In this document: positions 52,021 through 60,548 of the stretch, one piece after another
How the letters are laid out: the number at the start of each line of letters is the position of its first letter
How positions within the stretch are numbered: the first letter of the stretch is position 1
Assembly: GCF_009766095.1 (NCBI RefSeq)
Contig: NZ_LMUD01000009.1
Span: 369,151-433,150, forward strand
Length of the DNA: 64,000 nucleotides
Reading direction: 5' to 3'
Source: Granulicella sp. S190
Lineage (GTDB): Bacteria > Acidobacteriota > Terriglobia > Terriglobales > Acidobacteriaceae
Made by a program: the position numbers and the translations under genes
Notes under the pieces: model-generated
The model's database searches: none
What the model saw: only the letters and a program-made list of their open reading frames with translations
Told to the model about the DNA's origin: nothing

Positions 52021-53349
52021 TTGAGATTGTTGAATGTGCGCGCAGTTTTGCTGCTTCTGGCGATCGGCCTCCTGGTTGTGACGATCGCGTCGTCGCGGGT
52101 GCTGAGGGCGACTCCAACCGAAGCGCAGGCTCTCCGGGAGGCCGCGCAGAATCGAACGGCCTATACGCTGCCGCCAGAGAAGCTCAAGTTAGCCAAGGAG
52201 CTGTTTCGCGATCGCACCGTGCTCCACTTTGCCTCGGAGGGCTGGGGGATTCTGCAACTGGTGCTACTGCTTGTGCTGGGTGTACCCGCGCGGATGCGTG
52301 ATGCTGCAGAGAGAGTGACAAAGAGTCGGTGGGGCCAGTGTTTTGTCTTTGTCTTTCTCTTCCTGCTGCTGACTACGCTGTTGAATGCGCCGCTGCGGCT
52401 CTATGGACATCACGTATCGCTGGTGTATGGGCTCTCGGTGCAGCGATGGGAAAGCTGGTTTGCGGATTGGGGCAAGAGTTTTCTGCTGACATGGCTGGTG
52501 GCGGGCGTGCTGGTGATGGTGCTGTTTTGGGTAATCCGGAGGTCGCCGAAGCACTGGTGGTTCTGGTTCTGGATCCCGACGATGATCGCCGTGTTGTTTG
52601 GGATCTTCGTCTCGCCGGTTCTGGTCGATCCTCTCTTCAACAAGTTCGAACCCCTCCAGCAACGCGATCCCGCGCTGGTGGCGCAGCTGGAGCGGGTAGT
52701 GGCTCGCAGCGGAGTCGCTATGCCGCCGAACAGGATGTTCTTCATGCGAGCCAGCAGCAAGGTAACGAGCATGAACGCCTACGTCACCGGCTTCGGACCC
52801 TCGAAGCGGCTGGTGTTGTGGGATACGACGATCGCGGCCGCGACGCACGATGAGCTCGCCGGAGTCTTCGGACATGAGCTTGGCCACTATGCGCTCCACC
52901 ACATTGTGCGTGGTCTGCTGTTCAGCGCGGTGTTTCTGCTTCTCGGATTCTTCGTGGGACAGCGAATGACGAGTTGGCTCGTCGCGAAGTATGGTGCGCG
53001 ATGGGGGATTCGCTCTCAGAGCGACTGGGCCTGCCTGGCGGTTCTGGTGCTGGGATTGAATATTCTGAACTTTATCTCTGAGCCCTTTGAAAACGCGGTG
53101 AGCCGTTCGATGGAACATGCCGCCGACGTGTACGGGCAGGAGGCGATTCACGGCATCGTCGCCGACCCGCAAACCACCACACAGCAAGGTTTCCAGAAAC
53201 TTGGAGAGAACTCGCTCGACGATCCAACGCCACATCCATGGGTCGATTTCTGGACCGACGGACACCCCTCCACTGCAAGCCGCGCGGCCTTCGCACTGGC
53301 GTATAACCCCTGGACAGCAGGGCAGCATCCGAAGTACTTTCAACCATAA
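52021..53349 (+). CDS. M48 family membrane metalloprotease (Ste24/CAAX prenyl protease 1 type)
   Basis: TTG 52021 has GGAG at a spacing of 8 and begins just before the first helix (LNVRAVLLLLAIGLLVVTIA), giving 442 aa. Several membrane helices surround an active site HELGH (His285-His289, in GVFGHELGHYALHH) and the third ligand Glu365 (SMEHAADVYG). The order matches Ste24: an N-terminal conserved region YTLPPEKLKLAKELFR, FVSPVLVDPLFNKF, and a C-terminal HPSTASRAAFA. Bacterial members degrade or mature membrane proteins. The stop overlaps the HIT start (TAATG). Confidence 0.9.
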   Translation: MRLLNVRAVLLLLAIGLLVVTIASSRVLRATPTEAQALREAAQNRTAYTLPPEKLKLAKELFRDRTVLHFASEGWGILQLVLLLVLGVPARMRDAAERVTKSRWGQCFVFVFLFLLLTTLLNAPLRLYGHHVSLVYGLSVQRWESWFADWGKSFLLTWLVAGVLVMVLFWVIRRSPKHWWFWFWIPTMIAVLFGIFVSPVLVDPLFNKFEPLQQRDPALVAQLERVVARSGVAMPPNRMFFMRASSKVTSMNAYVTGFGPSKRLVLWDTTIAAATHDELAGVFGHELGHYALHHIVRGLLFSAVFLLLGFFVGQRMTSWLVAKYGARWGIRSQSDWACLAVLVLGLNILNFISEPFENAVSRSMEHAADVYGQEAIHGIVADPQTTTQQGFQKLGENSLDDPTPHPWVDFWTDGHPSTASRAAFALAYNPWTAGQHPKYFQP

Positions 53350-53717
53350 TGAAGGTCAAGTTGAGCAACTCCGCATCTTCCGACTGCCTCTTCTGCCGGA
53401 TCGTAGCCGGAGATATTCCGGCGAACCGCGTCTACGAAGATGAGTTCTGCATCGGGTTTCCCGATATCAATCCCCAGGCTCCCACGCACCTGCTGATCAT
53501 TCCCAAACAACACATCGCTTCGACGGCGAAGTCAGACGCGAAAGACGCGGCGCTCTTAGGTTCGCTGATGTCGGCTGCGGCGGAGATCGCGCGCAGCGAG
53601 AATCTAAGCAAAGGCTACCGGATCGTCGTAAACACAGGCGATGACGGCGGGCAGACGGTGAACCACCTGCACCTTCATCTGCTGGGCGGCAGACACATGA
53701 CCTGGCCCCCGGGTTAG
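53349..53717 (+). CDS. HIT family protein (histidine triad nucleotide hydrolase)
   Basis: This 122-aa protein begins near CLFCRIVAGDIPANRVYED and has the catalytic histidine triad HLHLHLLGGRHM. The cysteines CLFC may bind zinc. HINT-type proteins hydrolyse AMP-lysine and related phosphoramidates. It is coupled by TAATG to the M48 protease gene, an unusual pairing. A terminator hairpin follows at 53732. Confidence 0.93.
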   Translation: MKVKLSNSASSDCLFCRIVAGDIPANRVYEDEFCIGFPDINPQAPTHLLIIPKQHIASTAKSDAKDAALLGSLMSAAAEIARSENLSKGYRIVVNTGDDGGQTVNHLHLHLLGGRHMTWPPG

Positions 53718-53731
53718 TTCTTAAAAAAGCT

Positions 53732-53756
53732 GAGCCCGAGAGAATCTCCCGGGCTC
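53732..53756. terminator. Terminator shared by the HIT gene and the convergent disordered-protein gene
   Basis: GAGCCCG (53732-53738) pairs with CGGGCTC (53750-53756); an inner GAGA/TCTC pair extends the stem. The minus strand has a T run after the stem (AAAAAA at 53723-53728), so termination is best for the leftward gene. Confidence 0.75.
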
Positions 53757-53802
53757 TAACTGGACTTCGTCAAACTTCAGCCGCAAGGGTTTGCCCTCTG
53801 AC

Positions 53803-54927
53803 TTATTGGTTGAAGTTCGGCTCTTCTTCCTCTTCCATCCCATAGCGGCGGAGGAGGTTCGGCAGGTTCTGCGAGAAGGCTGCGCGCGGCATCACGGTGT
53901 CGCAACCAGCTTCTACAGCCTTCGCCTTCAGATCTCCCTGCAGGTGCGACAGGAAGCCGACAATGGAGGTGCTGCGCTTGAGCTTCGCCTTCAACTTGGG
54001 AATCAGCGTCAAAGGCTTGGCGTTCGCGTTGTTGAGATCGAAGACGATCAGACCTGGACGGTCCTCTTCTTCGCCGCCAACGAGTGCGGCGATGGCCTCT
54101 TTATCGTTCTTGACGAATGCGATCTTGACCCCGAGCTTGCGTGCAGTCTCGGAGATTTTGGCGATGAAGAAGAGATCTTCGATGAAAAAGAAAATCTTCG
54201 TCGGCGCATCTTCCGCAATCGGAATAGCGCGGCCCTGAGAGTAGTCGATGGGTTGCGAGTCGCTCTGATAGCTACGGCCGCCGCCATGACCATTGCTGCG
54301 GCCCTGGTAGTTGCCGTTATGCGAGTCCATGGTGGAGGGCGGAGTGTCCGCGAAGTTGCCGTTCACTGCGCGATAGCTGTGGTCCATGGGGCCGACAAAG
54401 CTGCGAGGTCCGCGCGATTGCTGCCTGCCGCCGCCACCCTTGCGCTTGAACCCGCCACTGTTGTTGCCGGGCTGATGGGTGTCGCGATCGCGATAGCCGC
54501 CGCCGTTGCTACTGAACCCGCCACCATTGCTTCCGCTGGCGACGTTGCCGGGATTCTCCGGCGAGCGCGGACGGTCGCGGTCACGGAACTTCTTCTTCCA
54601 GCGCTTTGCCGTGGGCGAGCCATTCTGCTGCTGGCCTGCGCCGGCCTGAAAACCTTGTCCGCCCTGCGGCTGGATGGGTTGTGGAGCGGCTGAACCCTGA
54701 AGGGAGCCGATGGGCTGCCCTGCGCCCTGTTCGCCCGACTGGACACTCTGCGGAGCGTCCGGTCCTTTGCTCTTCCGCTTGCGGCGGCGGCGGCGGCTGC
54801 TTTTGGACTGACCCATGCCGTGCGGGATATTCTGCCCGGCAAATTGCGCCTCTCCGTCCTGCTGGACGGGGGACATTGTCGAACCCTGGTGAGAATCTAC
54901 CTCGGGTACATTCTGCTCTGAAGTCAT
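53803..54927 (-). CDS. Disordered basic RG/G-rich protein with C-terminal receiver-like domain
   Basis: ATG 54927 gives 374 aa; TTG 54957 is less likely. Residues about 40-250 are low-complexity: a basic SSRRRRRKRKSK patch, Gln/Gly/Pro-rich stretches, and Arg/Gly/Asn/Ser repeats with KRWKKKFRDRDRPRSP. The C-terminal 125 residues form a receiver-like fold (KIFFFIEDLFFIAKISETAR, LIVFDLNNANAKPLTLIPKL, TSIVGFLSHLQGDLKAKAVE). The acceptor Asp lies in VFDLN, but the acidic pair is only ED and the usual Lys is replaced by Arg in MPRAAF, so phosphorylation is doubtful. The arrangement suggests a nucleic-acid-binding or condensate-forming protein. The function is unknown. Confidence 0.75.
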   Translation of the reverse strand: MTSEQNVPEVDSHQGSTMSPVQQDGEAQFAGQNIPHGMGQSKSSRRRRRKRKSKGPDAPQSVQSGEQGAGQPIGSLQGSAAPQPIQPQGGQGFQAGAGQQQNGSPTAKRWKKKFRDRDRPRSPENPGNVASGSNGGGFSSNGGGYRDRDTHQPGNNSGGFKRKGGGGRQQSRGPRSFVGPMDHSYRAVNGNFADTPPSTMDSHNGNYQGRSNGHGGGRSYQSDSQPIDYSQGRAIPIAEDAPTKIFFFIEDLFFIAKISETARKLGVKIAFVKNDKEAIAALVGGEEEDRPGLIVFDLNNANAKPLTLIPKLKAKLKRSTSIVGFLSHLQGDLKAKAVEAGCDTVMPRAAFSQNLPNLLRRYGMEEEEEPNFNQ

Positions 54928-55925
54928 GCTTCCACTTCCTATTGCTTTAGATCGCAATTAGCGTTTTCTCCCACGCAGACGGCCTCTTCTTCCCCGTGAG
55001 ATTCACGGAGGAGGAACCAAACCGGTTTTGCAGCGTCGGATGAAACGGTCTCAAGTTTTACTCGAACGGACGTCTTCTTTTGGTATTCGGCTGTCATCAC
55101 ACCGGCAATCCGCCGGCTACGCGCAACCTGGAGCGCCTGACAGCGGCGAACCTTCTTTTCACCCTCTACCTGTTTGCGACAGAGTCCGACAAATCCGGTC
55201 TACTGTAATCCTGTGTCTTTGCCGCCTCCACGAACTCTGACGGCACACAGCGATCGGCACCCACAGCCGGTTCACAAGGCAACTTCAAGGGTACGCCCAA
55301 TGAAGTCACTTGGCAAGAACTCTCTTCTACGACTTCTGGGGCGTATCTACTCTCGAAATCAGAAGGACCGCTTCATGGAAGCGGTCCTTCACATCCTAAT
55401 GGCCAGTCACTGGCCTCCTGAAAAACTTCCGATGAAGGAAGCAGACCTCCGGACTTACGGTCCACACCATCGGTTGGGTGTAGCTTCTGCTGAGCCGGGG
55501 CATTGTCTGGCACACACCGGATCAAGCCAACGTGTTGCCTTTCATCAAGAAGCAATTTAATCACCAAAAGCAGGATCACCCATTCCTTGGCAAACTCTGC
55601 GACATACCACCAAACCGACGCCCAAAGATTCTGAAAATGGAAGATTCACGCGGAAGCGTTCCATATTTCAATAGTGCAATTGCGGAAATTGCGTCCAATT
55701 GACCCTTGTCCGGCTGGACCCTATAATCTATGTGTTCCGGCAGCCCTCTCGTTTTGCTGCCGATTTGCTGGTACGGAAGTCGGTCCGATCGAGGTAAAAG
55801 ATGACGCACTCTGTCTTAAGAGTGTGTTGATCGAGTGGATGGAGGGAACGGCCCAGACGGCACGCGATGGTGCGCCCGAAGCCGTACAAGGTTTGACCAA
55901 TCCCTGAAGGAGTACCACACACCGC
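54928..55925. other. Large gene-poor region upstream of the tandem Skp-like genes
   Basis: 998 bases hold no gene I can support. A 128-aa rightward frame at 55174-55560 has poor codon context and no recognisable product. Two compact hairpins stand out at 55363-55415. The last 200 bases should contain the promoter of the Skp-like gene at 55926. Confidence 0.55.
55363..55415 (+). other. Two adjacent perfect hairpins in a gene-poor region
   Basis: AAGGACCGCTTC (55363-55374) pairs perfectly with GAAGCGGTCCTT (55378-55389) around a 3-base loop. GGCCAG (55401-55406) pairs with CTGGCC (55410-55415). No T run follows either hairpin. They could be parts of a small RNA, an mRNA processing site or a repeat element; the sequence alone does not decide. 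Confidence 0.45.
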
Positions 55926-56612
55926 ATGAATCGTACCTTTGCTTTTGCTACCGCTCTCGCTGCGGCAATGACGTCCGCTGCAGGCGTGGCTCAGACCGCA
56001 GCCGCTCCCGCCGCAGCTTCTACCCAGACAGCGCCCGCTCCCGTCGCGCCTCACGCAATTCCCGCGAAGATCGCCACCATTGAGTTCGAGCAGGTCGCAG
56101 CCGCAACTAACGAAGGACAGCGCGCCCTGCAGACCCTGCAAAAGAAGTACGAGCCGAAGGGCGCCGAACTGCAGGCCAAGTCCCAGGAGATCGATACCCT
56201 GAAGAAGCAGTTGCAGAGCGCTCCCGCGACGATGACAGAAGCGGATCGCGCTGCAAAAGTCCGCGCCATCGACATCAAGGAGAAGCAGCTGCAGCGCGAC
56301 GGCGAAGATGCCCAGCAGGCCGTTTCCGCAGAGCAGCAGCAGGCCGTCGGTGTGGTTGCGAAGAAGCTCGCGCCGATCGTCAAGAAGTACGTGGAAGACA
56401 ATGGCTACACTATGCTGCTCGATATCACCGGCCAGCAGGGTGGTTCGATGAGCGTTCTCTGGACCAGCGAGGGGACTGATATCTCGCGCGCTGTTCTCGA
56501 TGCGTACAACACATCGTCGGGAATCGCCGCACCGGTCCCTTCCGCACCAACCCCCGCAGCTCGTCCGCACGCCTCGGCCGCTCCCAAGCCGGCGCTGCCG
56601 CCGAAGCAGTAA
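55926..56612 (+). CDS. Skp/OmpH-like periplasmic chaperone
   Basis: The 228-aa protein has a signal peptide (FAFATALAAAMTSAAGVAQ) and an Ala/Pro linker. The OmpH core, IATIEFEQVAAATNEGQRAL to VVAKKLAPIVKKYVEDNGYT, has the long coiled-coil tentacle in the middle (KYEPKGAELQAKSQEIDTLK) and the GYTMLLDITGQ terminal motif. A Pro/Ala tail ends it. Skp holds unfolded outer-membrane proteins in the periplasm. It is followed 168 bases later by a paralogue with nearly the same leader (GAAGGAGTACCACA before the ATG). Confidence 0.88.
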   Translation: MNRTFAFATALAAAMTSAAGVAQTAAAPAAASTQTAPAPVAPHAIPAKIATIEFEQVAAATNEGQRALQTLQKKYEPKGAELQAKSQEIDTLKKQLQSAPATMTEADRAAKVRAIDIKEKQLQRDGEDAQQAVSAEQQQAVGVVAKKLAPIVKKYVEDNGYTMLLDITGQQGGSMSVLWTSEGTDISRAVLDAYNTSSGIAAPVPSAPTPAARPHASAAPKPALPPKQ

Positions 56613-56780
56613 CCCTGCGTGATGGAGTTCGGCTACGGGGAGTAAGCCTGGTTGGATACTCCCGGTAGACTCCGAAGACCGAATCGCTCCCTTGAAGCAA
56701 ATTCAACTTTTCGAGATGTTTTGTAACCAGTGATGGAACGATCAAATCGATCGAAACTCTGAAGGAGTACCACAGACCGC

Positions 56781-57458
56781 ATGAATCGCACCCTCGTTCT
56801 TATCTCCGCGCTTAGCGCCGGATTGATGACCACCGCCGGAGTCTCCCAGACCGCTGCAGCACCAGCTCCTGCTACCGCTGCATCCGCCGCCGTCGAGCCG
56901 CAGGCCATCCCCGCAAAGATCGCGCTGGTTGCCTTCGAGCAGGCGGTCTTCGCCACCAATGAAGGCCAGCGCTCCGTCCAGCAGATTCAGGACAAGTACA
57001 AGCCCAAAAAGGATCAGATCGACACGCTCTCGAAGGAGGTCGATTCGCTCAAGGCTCAGTTGCAGAGCGCTCCCGCAACTCTTCCCGATGAAGAGCGCGC
57101 CAGCCGCCTGCGCAACATCGATACGAAAGAGAAGGAGCTGAACCGCAACGCCGAGGATGCTCAGACTGCTTACAACGCGGATCTGCAGGAAGCCTACGGC
57201 AAGGTCGCGGCGAAGGTATCTGTAACATTGAAAGATTATGTGAGCAAGAATGGTTACACCTTGCTGCTCGATGTCAGTGGACAGCAGAGCAACGTAATGT
57301 GGGCAAATCAGAGCACCGATGTGACCCAGGCCATCGTGACGGCGTACAACACCGCGTCGGGTGTCGCTGCGCCTCCGCCGTCGGGCCCGTCTTCTCCGGC
57401 CCCCACAACGGCTCGTCCACGTCCAACGACTCCTAAACCCGCCGCACCCAAGCAGTAG
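56781..57458 (+). CDS. Skp/OmpH-like periplasmic chaperone, tandem paralogue
   Basis: The 225-aa protein has the same layout as its upstream neighbour: signal peptide (VLISALSAGLMTTAGVSQ), linker, then IALVAFEQAVFATNEGQRSV, a tentacle (SKEVDSLKAQLQSAPATLPD) and NGYTLLLDVSGQQ. The paralogue shares LQSAPAT and NEGQR exactly, but the coiled coil is diverged. The ribosome-binding leader GAAGGAGTACCACA is duplicated along with the gene. A terminator follows at 57477. Tandem copies suggest a tuned chaperone set for abundant barrel proteins such as the TonB receptors. Confidence 0.88.
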   Translation: MNRTLVLISALSAGLMTTAGVSQTAAAPAPATAASAAVEPQAIPAKIALVAFEQAVFATNEGQRSVQQIQDKYKPKKDQIDTLSKEVDSLKAQLQSAPATLPDEERASRLRNIDTKEKELNRNAEDAQTAYNADLQEAYGKVAAKVSVTLKDYVSKNGYTLLLDVSGQQSNVMWANQSTDVTQAIVTAYNTASGVAAPPPSGPSSPAPTTARPRPTTPKPAAPKQ

Positions 57459-57476
57459 TCACAGGACCAAATATCG

Positions 57477-57535
57477 CTACGCAGCGAACGGAGGCTCGCG
57501 AGAGCTTCCGTTCACTGCGTAGTGGCTCTTTTTAA
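57477..57535 (+). terminator. Rho-independent terminator of the tandem Skp-like genes
   Basis: CTACGCAG (57477-57484) pairs with CTGCGTAG (57515-57522), and inner segments AACGGA and TCCGTT plus GCTC/GAGC extend the hairpin. TGGCTCTTTTT follows. Confidence 0.82.
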
Positions 57536-57897
57536 GAGCCTAAGCACAGGAACCCTGTGGAAAAATCTGTGGATCGCGGAGAGCGCAAACTCATTTTCCG
57601 TCAGCTGCGGCTGGCGTCAACTTCTGCCTCCCTTTCACGTCGTATGGGCTAAGTGCATACGAATAAAAGGCTTGGAAGGAAGAGGCTTTAGTTATTCCAG
57701 CGAACTATTCGCTGTTCCCGGCAACTAACGCTATTTCAAGGGTTTCCACAGATCAACGTTACGACCAGGTTACAAATTGTTGAATCCAACTCTTTACATC
57801 CGAGTTTGTCCACCTAAAAAAGCTAGCAACTTGATCGTATTTGGACTGAGAGTTGCCCCTGGAGGGCCAGAGTTCTTCTCGACCATCCAAGGAAGGT
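57536..57897. other. Intergenic region between convergent skp-like and lepA transcripts
   Basis: 362 bases with no gene I can support. A 68-aa frame at 57522-57728 overlaps the terminator and lacks a ribosome-binding site. No repeat or RNA fold was recognised. Confidence 0.5.
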
Positions 57898-59700
57898 TTA
57901 TTCCTCTCCGACCTTCAACACGGCCAGGAAGGCCTCCTGCGGAATGTCGACCTTGCCGATCCTCTTCATCCGCTTCTTTCCTTCTTTCTGCTTCTCCAGC
58001 AGCTTGCGCTTTCGGCTGATATCCCCGCCGTAGCACTTCGCGATGACGTTCTTGCGAATCGCAGTAACTGTCTCGCGCGCGATGACCTTGGAGCCGATCG
58101 CAGCCTGGATGGCGACCTCGAACATCTGGCGCGGAATCAGTTCGCGCATCTTTGAAACGAGGGCACGGCCACGCTGCTGCGCAAAATCTTTATGGATGAT
58201 GATCGACAGTGCATCCACGGGATCGCCGCCGATAAGAATCTCCATCTTGACCATCGGCGAAACCCACATCCCCGCAAGAGCATAGTCGAGCGACGCATAA
58301 CCGCGCGAGACCGTCTTCAGGCGATCATAAAAATCCAGCACGATCTCGTTCAAAGGAAGTTCATACGTAATTAGAACGCGCGTGTCGGAGACATACTCCA
58401 TATTCTGCTGCCGTCCGCGCTTCTCTTCGACCAGCTTCAATATGCCGCCGACGTACTCTTCATTGGTCAGGATCTTCGCCACGATCACTGGCTCTTCGAT
58501 CTGCTCGATCTCGGTGGTATCGGGCCAGCGGGAGGGATTGTCCACCTCGCGCACGCTGCCGTCGGTCATGGTGATCTTGTAGCGCACGCCCGGTGCGGTG
58601 GTGATCAGGTCGAGATCGTACTCGCGCTCCAGGCGCTCCTGAATGATCTCGAGATGCAGCAGTCCCAGGAAGCCGCAGCGGAAGCCGAAGCCAAGCGCGA
58701 CCGAAGACTCCGGCTCGAAGGAAAATGAAGCATCGTTGAGGCGAAGCTTCTCCAACGCATCGCGCAGCATGGCGTGCTCGTGGGAGTCGACCGTGTAAAG
58801 ACCCGCGAAGACCATGCTCTTGATGTCTTCAAAGCCCGGCAGAGCTTCAGCGCAAGGGTTCTCGACCGAGGTGATGGTGTCGCCGACCTTGGTGTCTGCG
58901 ACGTTCTTGATGGTGGCCACGAAAAAACCGACCTCGCCCGCGCTGAGTTCGGCAAGCTCTACCGGCTTCGGAGTCATCACGCCCATACTCTCAACGTCGA
59001 AGGTCTTTCCGTTCGACATCACCTTGATCTTCATGCCCTTGCGTAGCCGGCCATTGATGATGCGCGCGAGTACGATGACGCCTCTGTACGGATCGAACCA
59101 GCTATCGAAGATCAACGCCTGCAGCGGAGCCTCGGGGTCGCCTAACGGCTGCGGCAGAAGCGTGACGACAGCCTCGAGGATGCTGGCAACATTCAGTCCG
59201 GTCTTCGCGCTGACGGCGATGGCATCGTCCGCAGGCAGCCCAACCGACTTCTCAATCATCTCCTTCGTGCGCTCGATGTCGGCGCTGGGCAGGTCGATCT
59301 TGTTGATGATCGGAATAATCTCGAGTCCGTTCGAGATGGCGAGGTAGGCATTGGCAAGCGTCTGCGCCTCGACGCCCTGCGACGCATCGACGACCAGTAG
59401 TGCGCCCTCGCACGAAGCCAGTGACCGCGAGACCTCGTAGGAGAAGTCGACGTGGCCCGGCGTGTCGATCAGGTTGAGCTGATAAGTCTCGCCATCCTGC
59501 GCCTTGTACATCATGCGGACGGTGTGGGCTTTGATCGTGATGCCGCGCTCGCGCTCGAGGTCCATGGCGTCGAGCACCTGCGCCTGCATCTCGCGCGAGG
59601 TCAGCGAGCCGGTCAGCTCCAGCAGCCGGTCGGAAAGAGTGGACTTGCCATGGTCGATATGCGCGATGATCGCGAAGTTGCGGATGTGACTTGGATCCAT
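57898..59700 (-). CDS. lepA: Elongation factor 4 (LepA), ribosomal back-translocating GTPase
   Basis: ATG 59700 gives 600 aa, the family length; an in-frame extension to 59757 is rejected. GTPase motifs: [19 protein letters not shown] (P-loop), [20 protein letters not shown]. The LepA-specific C-terminus reads MREL to [20 protein letters not shown], with [20 protein letters not shown]. LepA acts on stalled or initiating ribosomes; in bacteria it is dispensable under many conditions. Confidence 0.97.
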   Translation of the reverse strand: MDPSHIRNFAIIAHIDHGKSTLSDRLLELTGSLTSREMQAQVLDAMDLERERGITIKAHTVRMMYKAQDGETYQLNLIDTPGHVDFSYEVSRSLASCEGALLVVDASQGVEAQTLANAYLAISNGLEIIPIINKIDLPSADIERTKEMIEKSVGLPADDAIAVSAKTGLNVASILEAVVTLLPQPLGDPEAPLQALIFDSWFDPYRGVIVLARIINGRLRKGMKIKVMSNGKTFDVESMGVMTPKPVELAELSAGEVGFFVATIKNVADTKVGDTITSVENPCAEALPGFEDIKSMVFAGLYTVDSHEHAMLRDALEKLRLNDASFSFEPESSVALGFGFRCGFLGLLHLEIIQERLEREYDLDLITTAPGVRYKITMTDGSVREVDNPSRWPDTTEIEQIEEPVIVAKILTNEEYVGGILKLVEEKRGRQQNMEYVSDTRVLITYELPLNEIVLDFYDRLKTVSRGYASLDYALAGMWVSPMVKMEILIGGDPVDALSIIIHKDFAQQRGRALVSKMRELIPRQMFEVAIQAAIGSKVIARETVTAIRKNVIAKCYGGDISRKRKLLEKQKEGKKRMKRIGKVDIPQEAFLAVLKVGEE

Positions 59701-59823
59701 TTTGTAGCTGGGTAGCCTCAATATCCATCTTAACACCCGCACGGCGGGACGACGCATCCTGGTTCTGGCCGTCAGCTATGCAAAAGCGGCAACTTTGCGT
59801 AAGCTGTGTGGTCAAATCTCTCC

Positions 59824-60348
59824 ATGGCCTTCACGATTCGGAAGGGTGAACTCGAAGACGCAGCCTCCATCGCGCTGGTTCACGTCGAAAGCTGGAAGAC
59901 TACTTATCGCGGGATCGTCCCCGAATCTTATCTGGCGTCTATGAATCTTGAGTCGCGAACCGAGCTTTGGAAGGCCCAGCTTCTCTCACCTGACACGCTG
60001 ATCTTTGTAGCCGAAGACGAATCCGGAGTCTTCGGTTTTGCCGCAGGAGGAAGAGCGCGAGAGAGCATGGAGCACTGCGATGCAGAGATCTACGCGATCT
60101 ACCTCCTCCACCTTCAACAAGGCCAAGGTGCAGGACGCACCCTGATGCAGACGCTGGCCAACAGCCTGAGGCGAGAAGGTTTCACCGGTGTCCTCGTATG
60201 GGTGTTAGAACAAAACCCTGGGGCCGCCTTCTACAAAAAGCTCGGCGGAGTCCAGGTCGCGCAGAAGTCGATCGAGATCGGCGGAGTGGATCTTTCGGAG
60301 ATCGCGTTCGGCTGGCGAAGCATCGAACAATCTTTTTCGACACACTAA
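59824..60348 (+). CDS. GNAT family N-acetyltransferase
   Basis: ATG 59824 gives 174 aa; GTG 59806 is possible and no ribosome-binding site decides. GNAT features: FTIRKGELEDAASIALVHVE, the acetyl-CoA-binding segment YLLHLQQGQGAGRTLMQTLA (Q/R-x-x-G-x-G/A pattern), and WVLEQNPGAAFYKKLGG. The substrate is unknown. It is divergent from lepA across 120 bases. Confidence 0.87.
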   Translation: MAFTIRKGELEDAASIALVHVESWKTTYRGIVPESYLASMNLESRTELWKAQLLSPDTLIFVAEDESGVFGFAAGGRARESMEHCDAEIYAIYLLHLQQGQGAGRTLMQTLANSLRREGFTGVLVWVLEQNPGAAFYKKLGGVQVAQKSIEIGGVDLSEIAFGWRSIEQSFSTH

Positions 60349-60548
60349 GCAATCATCTCTTTCACGGATTCGGAGTAACGAGGCGTGTATCGGTGTACGA
60401 CGCTCTGTCTCTGCATTCGTACGATTCTTCTAAGCCGTACTCGTCTTTGTTCGCGCGGTGCAGATGATTGTGCGATTGAGACATCATTTACCGGTCGCGC
60501 GTCTTACAATTGGCAGGAACGATGGCGCGAATCACTTTAGGAAGTTCA

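Noticed and set aside
55174-55560. 128-codon rightward frame in the gene-poor region
   Set aside because: No ribosome-binding site, no recognisable domain, and the frame runs through both perfect hairpins.
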